DNA from: Halomarinibacterium sedimenti | Lineage (GTDB): Bacteria > Bacteroidota > Bacteroidia > Flavobacteriales > Flavobacteriaceae | DNA length: 64,000 nt | Assembly: GCF_019312585.1 (NCBI RefSeq) | Contig: NZ_JAHWDP010000004.1 | Span: 62,001 to 126,000 of the forward strand | Reading direction: 5' to 3' | In this document: positions 25,538 through 34,307 of the stretch, in pieces | Position numbering within the stretch: position 1 is the first letter of the stretch | Layout: the number at the start of each line of letters is the position of its first letter | The notes under the pieces: generated by a model | Told to the model about the DNA's origin: nothing | Databases searched by the model: none | What the model saw: the letters and a program-made list of their open reading frames with translations, nothing else | Made by a program: the position numbers and the translations under genes

Positions 25538-25861
25538 TTAGCAGCATTTTCGTTCGGTGCTTTCAAAAAAGTCTTGAAAGAGTAGTTTTAATGCTGTGAG
25601 TTTGTCTTTGTTTATAGTGTAGTATTGACTTTTACCACTGAATTTACTTTTTAGTAATCCAGATTTTTTTATAACCTGAAGGTGTTGTGAGGTGGTGGGT
25701 TGTGATAGCTTAATTTTTTCTGAAATGTCTTTACACAAACAACCTTCACAATCTCCAATATAATTTAAGATGGAAATTCTAGCAGGATGAGAAAGTACTT
25801 TTGCAAGATCTGCCAGCTGATTCACTTGCATAGAATGTAAATATCTTTTTGAAACGCCCAT
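25538..25861 (-). CDS. arsR: ArsR/SmtB family metalloregulator
   Basis: The 107-residue winged-helix repressor has LADLAKVLSHPARISILNYI, the Cys cluster DCEGCLCKDI at the start of the recognition region (residues about 37-46), the recognition helix LSQPTTSQHLQVIKKSGLL, and a C-terminal RKCC. Cys triads in these positions bind As(III)/Sb(III) in ArsR-type sensors. It heads the DUF6428-GNAT-arsC unit. With arsC broken and no pump in the window, the regulon it controls here is incomplete. Confidence 0.88.
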   Translation of the reverse strand: MGVSKRYLHSMQVNQLADLAKVLSHPARISILNYIGDCEGCLCKDISEKIKLSQPTTSQHLQVIKKSGLLKSKFSGKSQYYTINKDKLTALKLLFQDFFESTERKCC

Positions 25862-25884
25862 GGTTTATAATTATAATAATGCAA

Positions 25885-25897
25885 TATTACGATAATA
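25885..25897. promoter_or_regulatory. candidate ArsR operator
   Basis: The inverted repeat TATTA-cga-TAATA lies 24 nt upstream of the arsR start, beside a second palindrome TATAATTATA at 25866-25875. AT-rich short palindromes next to the regulator's own start are typical of ArsR autoregulation. The call is tentative because the region is AT-rich. Confidence 0.35.
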
Positions 25898-25907
25898 AAA
25901 ATAAATA

Positions 25908-25940
25908 AAAAAGCTTTCAGGGTTTTTTTGAAAGCTTTTT
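25908..25940 (-). terminator. rho-independent terminator after the TM2 gene
   Basis: A 12-bp stem (AAAAAGCTTTCA / TGAAAGCTTTTT) with a 9-nt loop starts 7 nt past the TM2-domain stop. Its A/T ends give a U-run on the minus strand. Confidence 0.8.
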
Positions 25941-25946
25941 ACAATT

Positions 25947-26336
25947 TTAGAACCAAGGCTTTTTGTTGGCTTGGTACGTTTGGTAAAATTCTTCGTCGCT
26001 TTTTGTGAGATAAATAATCCCTTCAATTAGTCCTATTACTCCTGTAGCCATATAGATGAAAATTCCTATAACAATACAAGAAGTTGCAATACCTAAAAGG
26101 GTTCCTCCTAATAGGATAAATCCTTCTTTTTGATACCCTAAAATAAATTTATGTACTCCAAAAGCACCTAAAAATATTCCTAAAAGTCCAGCAACCAGCT
26201 TTTTGTTTTCACCACTTTTTGTGGCTTCATTCCATCCTTCTTTAAACTCACTGGCAGTACTTTTTGCTTCGTCCTTTATTTCTTTGGCAGTATCTTTTAT
26301 TTCGTCGCCTAGGTTTTCGTTGTTTTCTTCAGACAT
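25947..26336 (-). CDS. TM2 domain protein
   Basis: The protein has 129 residues. The N-terminal 45 are charged and helical (DEIKDTAKEIKDEAKSTASEFKEGW). A TM2 domain follows, with two TM helices (KKLVAGLLGIFLGAFGVHKFILGY and GTLLGIATSCIVIGIFIYMATGVIGLIEGIIYL). It carries the family signature GxFGxHxFYxG (here GAFGVHKFILGY). The function of TM2 proteins in bacteria is not established. It is a single gene with its own terminator. Confidence 0.88.
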   Translation of the reverse strand: MSEENNENLGDEIKDTAKEIKDEAKSTASEFKEGWNEATKSGENKKLVAGLLGIFLGAFGVHKFILGYQKEGFILLGGTLLGIATSCIVIGIFIYMATGVIGLIEGIIYLTKSDEEFYQTYQANKKPWF

Positions 26337-26427
26337 GATTTGTTTGGTTAAAGTTGAATAATAAAAGTACTAAATTTTTTAAAACCTTGAATACCAGAAT
26401 TCCATTAGTTTTTAATAAGGGTTATTT

Positions 26428-26814
26428 TTATTGAAATGCGGCATCTTTTGGCTCCCAAAGCTCAATTTTATTACCGTCATTATCCATAATCCAACCAAAT
26501 TTCCCATAATCGTATTCTTCCATTTCGCCCACAATAGTAACACCTTCCTCTTTCAGAACTTTAAGTAATTCCACCAAATTTTCGACACGGTAGTTAAACA
26601 TAAACTCCTTTTTTGATGGAGTATAATACTTAGTGTCTTCAGGAAAGGGACTCCATTGTGTCGAGCAATCTTTGCCTTCTTTGTCTTTCCACCAAAAGGT
26701 ACAACCCCAATCATCTGTTGGAAAACCTAAATGTTTTTTGTACCATTCTTTGGTGGCATTGGGATCTTTAGTTTTAAAAAATAATCCGCCAATACCAGTA
26801 ACTCTCTTTTTCAT
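26428..26814 (-). CDS. VOC family (glyoxalase-like) protein
   Basis: The 128-residue protein is one VOC unit with paired beta-alpha-beta-beta-beta modules. It begins GIGGLFFKTKDPNATKEWYKKHLGF and ends with the typical FGWIMDNDGNKIELWEPK, whose Glu is a usual metal ligand. The substrate is unknown. It starts 4 nt after the DUF1801 gene and probably shares its transcript. Confidence 0.88.
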   Translation of the reverse strand: MKKRVTGIGGLFFKTKDPNATKEWYKKHLGFPTDDWGCTFWWKDKEGKDCSTQWSPFPEDTKYYTPSKKEFMFNYRVENLVELLKVLKEEGVTIVGEMEEYDYGKFGWIMDNDGNKIELWEPKDAAFQ

Positions 26815-26818
26815 ATTA

Positions 26819-27274
26819 TTATTTTTTTATTGCAGATTCATAAATGGAAATCCACTCTTTTACACTCATTTTTGAAGCTAATTCACCAATTAATTCATAA
26901 GGAATCTCTTCTATCTTTTTAAATCGAATACAGCTTTTCCCCATATCAAGTTTTCGTTTACAATGTTTTGGATACTCTTCCACAAACCAATCCATAAGTT
27001 CTTTTTTTGCATACAAACCAGAACTATAAACTGCAATAAAGTTTTTTTGTGAAGCAATACTCATAAATGGTAAAGGGGTGTCTGGAGTACAATGATATCC
27101 ATCTGGATATATGGAATGTGGAACTACATAGCCTATCATTCCGTATTGTATTTGTTCTTCAAACCCTTTGGGTAAATTCTCTTTAATTATTTGTTGAAGC
27201 TTTTTTATGGGTTCTTTTCGTTCTTCGGGAATTTGAGCGATATATTCTTCGGGAGTATTGGCTTTGTATTGCAT
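26819..27274 (-). CDS. DUF1801 family protein (YdhG-like)
   Basis: The protein has 151 residues. It is recognised by the EEYIAQIPEERKEPIKKLQQII opening and the IQYGMIGYVVP and DMGKSCIRFKKIEEIPYELIGELA segments of the YdhG/DUF1801 fold, which is related to the frataxin-like IscX/YdhG group. The function is unknown. It is the third gene of a likely four-gene unit (cupin, hydroxyacid dehydrogenase, DUF1801, VOC). Confidence 0.85.
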   Translation of the reverse strand: MQYKANTPEEYIAQIPEERKEPIKKLQQIIKENLPKGFEEQIQYGMIGYVVPHSIYPDGYHCTPDTPLPFMSIASQKNFIAVYSSGLYAKKELMDWFVEEYPKHCKRKLDMGKSCIRFKKIEEIPYELIGELASKMSVKEWISIYESAIKK

Positions 27275-27297
27275 GACCTATTTTTCTCTCACTAAAT

Positions 27298-28233
27298 TTA
27301 TGAAAATTCTCCTAGTATCTTTTCGACAATGGTTTGCGCCAATTTTTTTTTGCTTTCCACTGTCCATCCTGCAATGTGTGGACTTAAAATAACATTGTCC
27401 ATAAGAATCAATTCATTTAAAGCTTCAGGCATTTCTGAAGTAAATAACGACTCAAATGAAAGTTTTTCGTATTCCAAAACATCCAATCCTGCGCCTAAAA
27501 TTTTCCCGCTTTTTAATGCCGAAACAAGGTCTTCTGTAACCACACTTTTTCCACGTGCGGTGTTTAAAAACCAAAATGGATTTTGAAATTTTGAAATAAA
27601 ATGGGTGTTAATCATTTTGTCGGTTAAGGGTGTCCATGGCGTGTGAAGGCTCAGCACATCTACCATATCAAATAAAGTTGGTAGGCCCACTTGTGTAGCG
27701 TTCATATCGCCCACATCCTCTAAAATATCATAACAAAGTACCGTGCAATCAAATCCCTTCAGTTTTTTGGCGAACGCTTTACCCATATTTCCGTAGCCAA
27801 TAATCCCAACCGTTTTACCGTCCAATTCAACTCCTCGATTTCCTTCACGATTCCAAACACCCTTCTTGACTTCTCGGTCTGCTTTATTCAAATTATTGAA
27901 TAGTGAAAGTAACATTCCCAAAGTGTGTTCCCCTACGGCATTTCGGTTGCCTTCGGGAGCGGCTATGAGCGTTACTTTCATTTTTTGAGCGTATTCTTCA
28001 TCAATACTTTCTAATCCCGCACCCACACGAGCAATAAATTTTAAATTTTTAGCGGCATCCAAAAATGTGTTATCAATTTTAAAACGACTACGGATTACAA
28101 TACCATCATATTTGTGAATACTCGTTTCAATTTCCTCTTTTGAAGAAGTGTAATCTTCAACATTGTTAAACCCAGCCTTTTGGAGTTCTTCAATAAGTAA
28201 AGGGTGATTTTTATCGAGGTGAAGAATGTTCAT
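27298..28233 (-). CDS. D-2-hydroxyacid dehydrogenase (SerA-like)
   Basis: This 311-residue NAD-dependent dehydrogenase has the Rossmann motif GKTVGIIGYGNMGKAFA. The catalytic set is an Arg in LNTARGKSVV, a Glu near LDVLEYE and a His in LSPHIAGWT. It lacks the ACT domain of regulated phosphoglycerate dehydrogenase. Likely substrates are 3-phosphoglycerate or glycerate/glyoxylate-type acids; sequence alone does not decide. It follows the cupin gene by 2 nt. Confidence 0.88.
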   Translation of the reverse strand: MNILHLDKNHPLLIEELQKAGFNNVEDYTSSKEEIETSIHKYDGIVIRSRFKIDNTFLDAAKNLKFIARVGAGLESIDEEYAQKMKVTLIAAPEGNRNAVGEHTLGMLLSLFNNLNKADREVKKGVWNREGNRGVELDGKTVGIIGYGNMGKAFAKKLKGFDCTVLCYDILEDVGDMNATQVGLPTLFDMVDVLSLHTPWTPLTDKMINTHFISKFQNPFWFLNTARGKSVVTEDLVSALKSGKILGAGLDVLEYEKLSFESLFTSEMPEALNELILMDNVILSPHIAGWTVESKKKLAQTIVEKILGEFS

Positions 28234-28235
28234 TT

Positions 28236-28601
28236 TTAGATTTTGGGATAGGAAGTTTTTGTTTTTTCAGTTATCATATTTCCTGTATGTTTTGTAGAAA
28301 GCTTTTCGAATAAAAGCACGTGGACTTCTTCTCCGTTTTGTGTTTTGGGGCAGTGTTCTACGCCTTTCGGAACTACAATAATCTCACCTTCTTTAAGTAT
28401 TTCAACTTTGTTTCTAAAGTGCATTTCCAATGTTCCTTTCTGAATTAAAAACAACTCGTCTTCTTCCTCATGTTTATGCCATACAAAGTCGCCTTTTATT
28501 TTCGCGAGAAGTACCTGCATGTCGCCTACTACCGCAATTTGATGTGGGGACCAATGGTCTGAAAATTTGCTGAATTTTTGTGAAACGTTAATTGTTTTCA
28601 T
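28236..28601 (-). CDS. cupin domain protein
   Basis: The 121-residue cytosolic protein is a single cupin barrel. Motif 1 is WHKHEEEDELFLIQKG (two His and Glu ligands) and motif 2 is PKGVEHCPKT. It resembles small phosphomannose-isomerase-type cupins of unknown activity. It is first in a unit with the hydroxyacid dehydrogenase, whose ATG begins 2 nt after its stop, so a metabolic link is possible. Confidence 0.87.
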   Translation of the reverse strand: MKTINVSQKFSKFSDHWSPHQIAVVGDMQVLLAKIKGDFVWHKHEEEDELFLIQKGTLEMHFRNKVEILKEGEIIVVPKGVEHCPKTQNGEEVHVLLFEKLSTKHTGNMITEKTKTSYPKI

Positions 28602-28664
28602 GCAAGTAAATTACTGAAACAAAGTACAAATTTTCATGCTAATTTATATAATGAAGCAGCGTGT

Positions 28665-30014
28665 TTAAAAACCTAAAATTATTTTAGACAAATAGAAGAA
28701 AAGAAAAATTCCAAAAATATCATTACTTGTCGTAATAAAAGGTCCTGTGGCAATAGCGGGATCTATGCCTTTTTTATTTAGTATAATAGGCACAAAGGTG
28801 CCTACTAGTGCAGCAACGATAATAACTGATAACATGGAAATAGCGATAGTGAAAGCAACTCGTTGATCTAGTCCAGCAATATAGCCAAATACAATAACCA
28901 AGACAGCCAATGCAATTCCATTTATTAATGCGAGCCCAACTTCTTTTAACAATCTTTTAAAAAGGCTTCCTTTTACATTGTCATTTGCCAAACCTTGAAC
29001 GATAATCGCACTTGATTGTACCCCCACATTTCCTGCCATCGCTGCAATTAAAGGGGTAAAAAAGAAAAGTTCTACATAATTACTAATGGCTTCATCAAAA
29101 CCTTTCATGATATATACACTCCCTAATCCCCCGAAAAGTCCTAATACCAGCCAAGGTAGTCTTGCTCGTGTTAGCAACCAAATACTATCATCAGCCTCTA
29201 CATCACTAGAGATACCAGCAGCCATTTGGTAATCTTTTTCGGCTTCGTCTTTTATAAAATCTACAATATCGTCAATGGTAATTCTTCCTACTAGGACACC
29301 ATGATCATCTACCACAGGAATAGCTTCCAAATCGTATCGTTGCATAATACGAGCCACTTCTTCTCCTTCGGTGTGCACGGTTACATAATCTACTTTAGGA
29401 ATATATACATCGCTAATTCTAGCTTTTTCAGGAGCTGTTAATAGGTCTTTTAGGGAAAGCCTTCCCTTTAATTTATCTTCTTTGTCAACCACATAAATAG
29501 AATGTACACGAGTAACATTTTTAGCTTGCCTACGCATTTCTCTCACACATCCTGCAATGGTCCAGGTTTCTTTTACACGAACAAGCTCTTTTGCCATAAG
29601 ACCTCCAGCAGTATCTTCGTCGTACTTAAGGAGTTCAACAATATCTGCAGCATGCTCTTCATCCTTAATTTTTGAGATTACCTTTTTCTGAATGTCCTCA
29701 TCGAGTTCTCCAATAACATCTGCCGCATCATCGGTATCCATTTCGGCAAGCTCTTGGGCAATTTCCTTTGGAGAAAGACGATCAAGAATTTTTTCACGAA
29801 CATCTTCATCCACTTCCATTAATGCTTCGGAAGTTATTTCGCTTTCCAGTAATTTTATAAGATACGTTGCATCATCACTATCAAGTTCTTCAAGTACTTC
29901 TGCAAAATCAGCAAAGTGAAAGTCTAGGAATAGTTCTTTTAAGGCATTTCCATCCTTTTGAGCAATGAGTTGCTCGATGTGCTCAACAAATTCAGATGTT
30001 AGTAGAAATGCCAT
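28665..30014 (-). CDS. mgtE: magnesium transporter MgtE
   Basis: The protein has 449 residues in the usual MgtE order. An N-terminal superhelical Mg-sensing domain ([28 protein letters not shown]) comes first, then two CBS domains (about 135-255) and five TM helices with the pore motif around [14 protein letters not shown]. It is a Mg2+-gated channel of the inner membrane. The start overlaps ksgA by 23 nt, so the two genes are cotranscribed. Confidence 0.94.
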   Translation of the reverse strand: MAFLLTSEFVEHIEQLIAQKDGNALKELFLDFHFADFAEVLEELDSDDATYLIKLLESEITSEALMEVDEDVREKILDRLSPKEIAQELAEMDTDDAADVIGELDEDIQKKVISKIKDEEHAADIVELLKYDEDTAGGLMAKELVRVKETWTIAGCVREMRRQAKNVTRVHSIYVVDKEDKLKGRLSLKDLLTAPEKARISDVYIPKVDYVTVHTEGEEVARIMQRYDLEAIPVVDDHGVLVGRITIDDIVDFIKDEAEKDYQMAAGISSDVEADDSIWLLTRARLPWLVLGLFGGLGSVYIMKGFDEAISNYVELFFFTPLIAAMAGNVGVQSSAIIVQGLANDNVKGSLFKRLLKEVGLALINGIALAVLVIVFGYIAGLDQRVAFTIAISMLSVIIVAALVGTFVPIILNKKGIDPAIATGPFITTSNDIFGIFLFFYLSKIILGF

Positions 30015-30783
30015 GACTCTCGAGTTTTTGAGTGAGCGCTATAAATTCTTGAACCGAAAGTTGTTCGGGTCTTTGCGCAAAGATAGCATCTTCTTTTAGT
30101 TTTTCGGGGAGCGAGAAGGATTTTAAGCTATTTCTTAAGGTTTTACGTCGTTGCTGAAAGGCCGTTTTAACTGTTTTGAAAAATAATCCTTCATCACAAG
30201 GCAGTTGATAGTTCTCTTTTCGGGTTAGCCTTAGTACACCACTATCTACTTTTGGTGGCGGATTAAAAACGCCTGGTTTTACAGTAAATAAATATTCGGT
30301 ATCGTAAAAAGCTTGTACTAAAACCGAAAGTATTCCGTATGTTTTACTTCCTTTTTTTTCACAAATTCGTTGCGCTACTTCTTTTTGAAACATTCCTGTA
30401 AATTCTGGAATTAAATGACGCCATGCTAAGGTTTTAAAAACAATTTGAGAGGAAATATTGTAAGGAAAATTTCCTGTGATAGCAAATTGGGCATCTCCAA
30501 AGAGTGATGAAATATCGAATTTTAGAAAATCGGCTTCAAGAATGGTCAAATTTTTATGGGGGTAGTTTTCTTTTAAATATTGAATGGATTCTGTGTCCAA
30601 ATCCATCGCAATTAACTCGATTGGCTTAGAAACTAAGTACTTGGTTAAAACACCCATTCCGGGGCCAATTTCGAGCACCTTATCGTAATTTTTAAAGGTA
30701 AGCGTGTTGCCTATTTTTTCGGCGATATGCTCATCGTGAAGAAAATGCTGCCCTAAATGTTTTTTGGCTCTAATAGGTTTCAT
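29992..30783 (-). CDS. rsmA: 16S rRNA (adenine1518-N6/adenine1519-N6)-dimethyltransferase
   Basis: KsgA/RsmA dimethylates two adjacent adenines in helix 45 of 16S rRNA during 30S maturation. Visible marks are [18 protein letters not shown] at the N-terminus, the SAM motif [15 protein letters not shown], the catalytic [13 protein letters not shown] (N-L/F-P-Y) and the [14 protein letters not shown] block. The length of 263 aa is typical. It overlaps the DUF4286 stop by 1 nt (TAATG) and mgtE by 23 nt. Confidence 0.95.
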   Translation of the reverse strand: MKPIRAKKHLGQHFLHDEHIAEKIGNTLTFKNYDKVLEIGPGMGVLTKYLVSKPIELIAMDLDTESIQYLKENYPHKNLTILEADFLKFDISSLFGDAQFAITGNFPYNISSQIVFKTLAWRHLIPEFTGMFQKEVAQRICEKKGSKTYGILSVLVQAFYDTEYLFTVKPGVFNPPPKVDSGVLRLTRKENYQLPCDEGLFFKTVKTAFQQRRKTLRNSLKSFSLPEKLKEDAIFAQRPEQLSVQEFIALTQKLESHGISTNI

Positions 30784-31091
30784 TACTGTTCACTAATTAC
30801 TTCCAATTCAGATCTAAAAGCGATAAATTTTCCTTCAAAGGGTTTGCTTTGTGCCTGAAGGATTTCGGCATCTTCTTGATAATATTTTTGAAGTGTTTCT
30901 TTGCTGTCGGTGCGATATTGAACAGAGTAGGTAATGCCTCCCATTTCTTCCTCTACTTGTACCCGAGTCATTAGGGCCTTTTGAAATTTTCCCGTAGCTA
31001 ACATAGCAGGAATATGTTCTTCTTTCATCCAGTGCAGCCACTGGTCGTGAACAGTTTCTTCAATATTTATGGTGACGTTGTAGATGTACAT
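30783..31091 (-). CDS. DUF4286 family protein
   Basis: The protein has 102 residues. The opening [22 protein letters not shown] and the [11 protein letters not shown] motif define DUF4286, a small ferredoxin-like-fold family restricted mainly to Bacteroidota and often next to ksgA. No function is known. It sits 2 nt after the TPR gene and is fused translationally to ksgA by a TAATG overlap. Confidence 0.88.
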   Translation of the reverse strand: MYIYNVTINIEETVHDQWLHWMKEEHIPAMLATGKFQKALMTRVQVEEEMGGITYSVQYRTDSKETLQKYYQEDAEILQAQSKPFEGKFIAFRSELEVISEQ

Positions 31092-31093
31092 AG

Positions 31094-32875
31094 TTAGTTA
31101 ATTTCATCGCCGCGAAGCATTCGGTATCTTTTTCGGGCTTCCACAAAGTAAATACTGTCTTGAAAGTTAAAAATAATTTGCTCGTATAGCTCTTTGGCCT
31201 TTTCAGGTTGCCCTAGGTAAGTTTCGTAAAGTTTTGCGAGTTTAAAATGTGCATCATCCGCAAGAATGTCTTCCTTATATAGTTCGATTAACTTTAAATA
31301 TTGAGCTTCGGCATTTTCAAATTGGTTTAACTTTTCATAAATCATACCCATTTTAAGCAATGCTTCGTCTTCAATTTCCTCGCCTTTATGGTTCGTTAAA
31401 ATATCTTTCAAAAGGGTAATGGCTTCCACATTCTTATTCTGAAGGGCTCTCAAATCTGCAGTAGCAAATTTCTTTAAAGCCGTTTGTGTAGAGTCTTCTA
31501 AAGAATTATCTTGAATCATCAAACTAAGTTGCATAGCATCGTTTGCGATGAGTTGTGATGCCGATTTTTTTAATACGTCTAGTTGCACCTGTGCCCATTC
31601 AAAATCTCCCTTAAAATAACTGGTTCGTGCCACTTTAAACCGAGCTTCCTGTGCCAATACATCATTTTGTACTTTGTTTTGAACTTGGGAATAATAGATT
31701 AAGGCTTCGTTAAACTTTTCGTCAAAAACTAAGATGTCTGCCAATTTCAATTTTACTCGGGCTTCTTGATAAATAGTAAGTCCCTTTTTAGACAATGCTT
31801 TTAAATTTTGAATTGCCTCTTCTTTTTTTCCGTACCGAAACGCTAAAAAGTCGTTGTAATCTATTTGAAGTAAATACGTATCTCGATCATCTCCAAATTC
31901 TGAAAACAACTGTTTGTATTGTGCATCAATTTTCGGGTAGTCCTTTTCTTGAGCTAATTCTAACTCAACATACATTAACTGTTGGTATCCTTCTAATTTT
32001 AAACGCGGATTGTAGGCTTTTTCAATTATAAAATTGATAATTTCCTTGGCGTCCTCGTAGCTTTTTTCATCGATGGTAATTTTACCTAAATCCAATAAGC
32101 CAGATAGATTTTCCTCTCTTCGTGCATAGATTGCTTTTTCCTGGATAAATGCCTTTTTAAAATCTTTTTGCTGAATAAACAACCAGCTCAATAGTTCATT
32201 ATATAGGACATCGGGGTCTTGCTGCAGTTTTTTTAGAAGTGTTTTTCTTAGTAAAATATTGGCTTCATTTGTGGGGTCTTCAGTAATGTAAAGGCTGAAA
32301 TTGCGTTTGATGGTTCCATTGTATGTTGGATTTATTTTAATGAGTTCTACATAGGTCTCAAACATCTTTTCAAGTTCGCCTTGTTCGCCATAAATACGGG
32401 CTAATTGTGCGTAATAATTTCTGCTATCATCCTGCATCATGGCTGTTTCATAGACTGTCACAGCTTCATTAAGTAAATTGTAATCTGAAAAAACCTGCCC
32501 AACGATATATGCGTAAGGAGGACTTTCTTTTACAAAATCAATCGCTTTTTGGTAATTAATTTGAGAAATACTGTCTTTGTTTTGAAGTGCATAATTATAG
32601 CCTAACTCTATCAAAAATTGGGGGATGATGCGTTTCCCTTCAGTATACTCTTTTAGTAATTCTTCGGCTTCGCTATATTGTTCTAATTGTTGATGTGTTT
32701 TCACCAAATCTACCAAATAACGGGTGTTACCTTTATTTTGCTGAACTAGTCTTTTATAAAGCACCAAGGCTTTTTCGTAATCGCCTTGCTCAAAGTAATT
32801 TTTTGCCAAGAGGTCGTTTTGGGCAAATAGCCCACAACTAAAAAATAAAAGAAAGCCAATTAAAAGATAGCGCAT
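31094..32875 (-). CDS. periplasmic tetratricopeptide-repeat protein
   Basis: The protein has 593 residues with a signal peptide (FLLFFSCGLFAQ, cleavage near residue 19). Helical repeats of 34-36 residues fill the rest, for example NYFEQGDYEKALVLYKRLVQ near the N-terminus and LAKLYETYLGQPEKAKELYEQII near the C-terminus. TPR scaffolds of this kind support envelope complexes. No enzymatic domain is present. It heads an operon with DUF4286, ksgA and mgtE (gaps of 2 nt or overlaps). Confidence 0.88.
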   Translation of the reverse strand: MRYLLIGFLLFFSCGLFAQNDLLAKNYFEQGDYEKALVLYKRLVQQNKGNTRYLVDLVKTHQQLEQYSEAEELLKEYTEGKRIIPQFLIELGYNYALQNKDSISQINYQKAIDFVKESPPYAYIVGQVFSDYNLLNEAVTVYETAMMQDDSRNYYAQLARIYGEQGELEKMFETYVELIKINPTYNGTIKRNFSLYITEDPTNEANILLRKTLLKKLQQDPDVLYNELLSWLFIQQKDFKKAFIQEKAIYARREENLSGLLDLGKITIDEKSYEDAKEIINFIIEKAYNPRLKLEGYQQLMYVELELAQEKDYPKIDAQYKQLFSEFGDDRDTYLLQIDYNDFLAFRYGKKEEAIQNLKALSKKGLTIYQEARVKLKLADILVFDEKFNEALIYYSQVQNKVQNDVLAQEARFKVARTSYFKGDFEWAQVQLDVLKKSASQLIANDAMQLSLMIQDNSLEDSTQTALKKFATADLRALQNKNVEAITLLKDILTNHKGEEIEDEALLKMGMIYEKLNQFENAEAQYLKLIELYKEDILADDAHFKLAKLYETYLGQPEKAKELYEQIIFNFQDSIYFVEARKRYRMLRGDEIN

Positions 32876-32961
32876 GGCGTAAAGATAACGATTTGGTTAC
32901 TTACTAAAACAGCAAAGTTTGTGCCTTGATTGTTAAAATGCCAAAACTTCTTTTTTGAAGT

Positions 32962-34233
32962 TTAATCAATTATATCAAACCCACAGTAAGGAATCAACAC
33001 TTCTGGAATTTTAATTCCGTTGGGCGTTTGATAATTTTCTAAAATTCCTGCTAAGACACGCGGTAATGCTAAAGCACTTCCGTTAAGGGTGTGCGCTAGT
33101 TTGTTTTTACCATCCACATCCTTAAAACGAAGTTTTAATCGGTTGGCTTGAAAGGTTTCAAAATTAGATACTGAAGATATCTCTAACCATCTATCTTGTG
33201 CCGTTGAAAATACTTCAAAATCGTAGGTGAGCGCTGAGGTAAACCCTAAATCACCACCACACAAACGAAGGATGCGATATGGTAGTTTTAAATCACGAAG
33301 GATATCTTTTACATGCTCTACCATCCCGTCAAGGGCAGCATAACTATTGTCGGGATGCTCAATACGAACAATTTCTACTTTATCAAATTGGTGCAAACGG
33401 TTTAACCCTCGTACGTGTGCTCCATAACTTCCGGCTTCACGTCTAAAACACGGGGTGTAGCCTGTGCATGTAATGGGCAACTGATTGTGAGCCAATAACT
33501 CATCACGGAATAAATTCGTAACAGGGACTTCGGCTGTTGGAATTAAATATAAATCGTCAATTCCCACATGATACATTTGTCCTTCTTTGTCGGGTAATTG
33601 TCCCGTTCCAAAACCTGACGCTTCATTTACCAAATGAGGCACTTGATATTCGGTATAACCAGCTGCTGTATTTTTATCGAGAAAATAGGTAATTAAAGCA
33701 CGTTGTAAGCGAGCCCCTTTTCCTTTATAAACTGGGAATCCAGCACCAGTGATTTTTACACCTAATTCAAAATCGATTAAATCGTATTTTTTTGCTAATT
33801 CCCAATGCGGAAGAGCCTCACTATCTAAGGTTGGAATATCACCTTCTTTAAAAACCTCTTCGTTATAGTTTTCATCTTGGCCTGCAGGCACTAATTCATT
33901 GGGAATATTTGGAATGGTAAATAACAATTGTTGAAGTTTTTCGGAAGCTTCATTTAGTTGATCTTGTAATGTTTTAGACTGTTCTTTTAATTGGGTGGTC
34001 TGCTCTTTTAATTCGTTAGCTTTTTGTGCTTCTCCTTTTTGAAACAACATTCCAATTTCTTTAGAAAGTGTATTAGATTGTGAAAGCACCTCATCTAACT
34101 GTGCTTGTGTATTACGACGCGTTTCGTCTACTTGCAATACCTCTTCAAGAATGGTGTTTGCATCAACCCCTCTTTTAGAAAGGGCTTTTACGTATGCATC
34201 TTTGTTTTCACGAATGTTGTTTACTTGTAACAT
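32962..34233 (-). CDS. serS: seryl-tRNA synthetase
   Basis: This class II synthetase charges tRNA-Ser. The N-terminal coiled-coil arm (residues about 30-105, alternating L/E/K/Q) is followed by the catalytic core. Motif 2 is PCFRREAGSYGAHVRGLNRLHQFDKVE (FRREAG..GRDTRGLxRxHQF-like) and motif 3 is LNGSALALPRVLAGILENYQ. The length of 423 aa is normal. It is a single gene with a recognisable -7 box upstream. Confidence 0.96.
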   Translation of the reverse strand: MLQVNNIRENKDAYVKALSKRGVDANTILEEVLQVDETRRNTQAQLDEVLSQSNTLSKEIGMLFQKGEAQKANELKEQTTQLKEQSKTLQDQLNEASEKLQQLLFTIPNIPNELVPAGQDENYNEEVFKEGDIPTLDSEALPHWELAKKYDLIDFELGVKITGAGFPVYKGKGARLQRALITYFLDKNTAAGYTEYQVPHLVNEASGFGTGQLPDKEGQMYHVGIDDLYLIPTAEVPVTNLFRDELLAHNQLPITCTGYTPCFRREAGSYGAHVRGLNRLHQFDKVEIVRIEHPDNSYAALDGMVEHVKDILRDLKLPYRILRLCGGDLGFTSALTYDFEVFSTAQDRWLEISSVSNFETFQANRLKLRFKDVDGKNKLAHTLNGSALALPRVLAGILENYQTPNGIKIPEVLIPYCGFDIID

Positions 34234-34255
34234 ATTCCTAAGAAATTTAAGAGGG

Positions 34256-34263
34256 CAAAGTTA
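34256..34263 (-). promoter_or_regulatory. -7 box (TAACTTTG) for serS
   Basis: This is an exact TAnnTTTG on the minus strand, 23 nt upstream of ATG 34233. It is the only such match in the 74-nt gap. Confidence 0.6.
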
Positions 34264-34307
34264 GGGAAAAATGAGGCTTTAAAGAATGGTATTTTTGCTA
34301 TTCTCTA

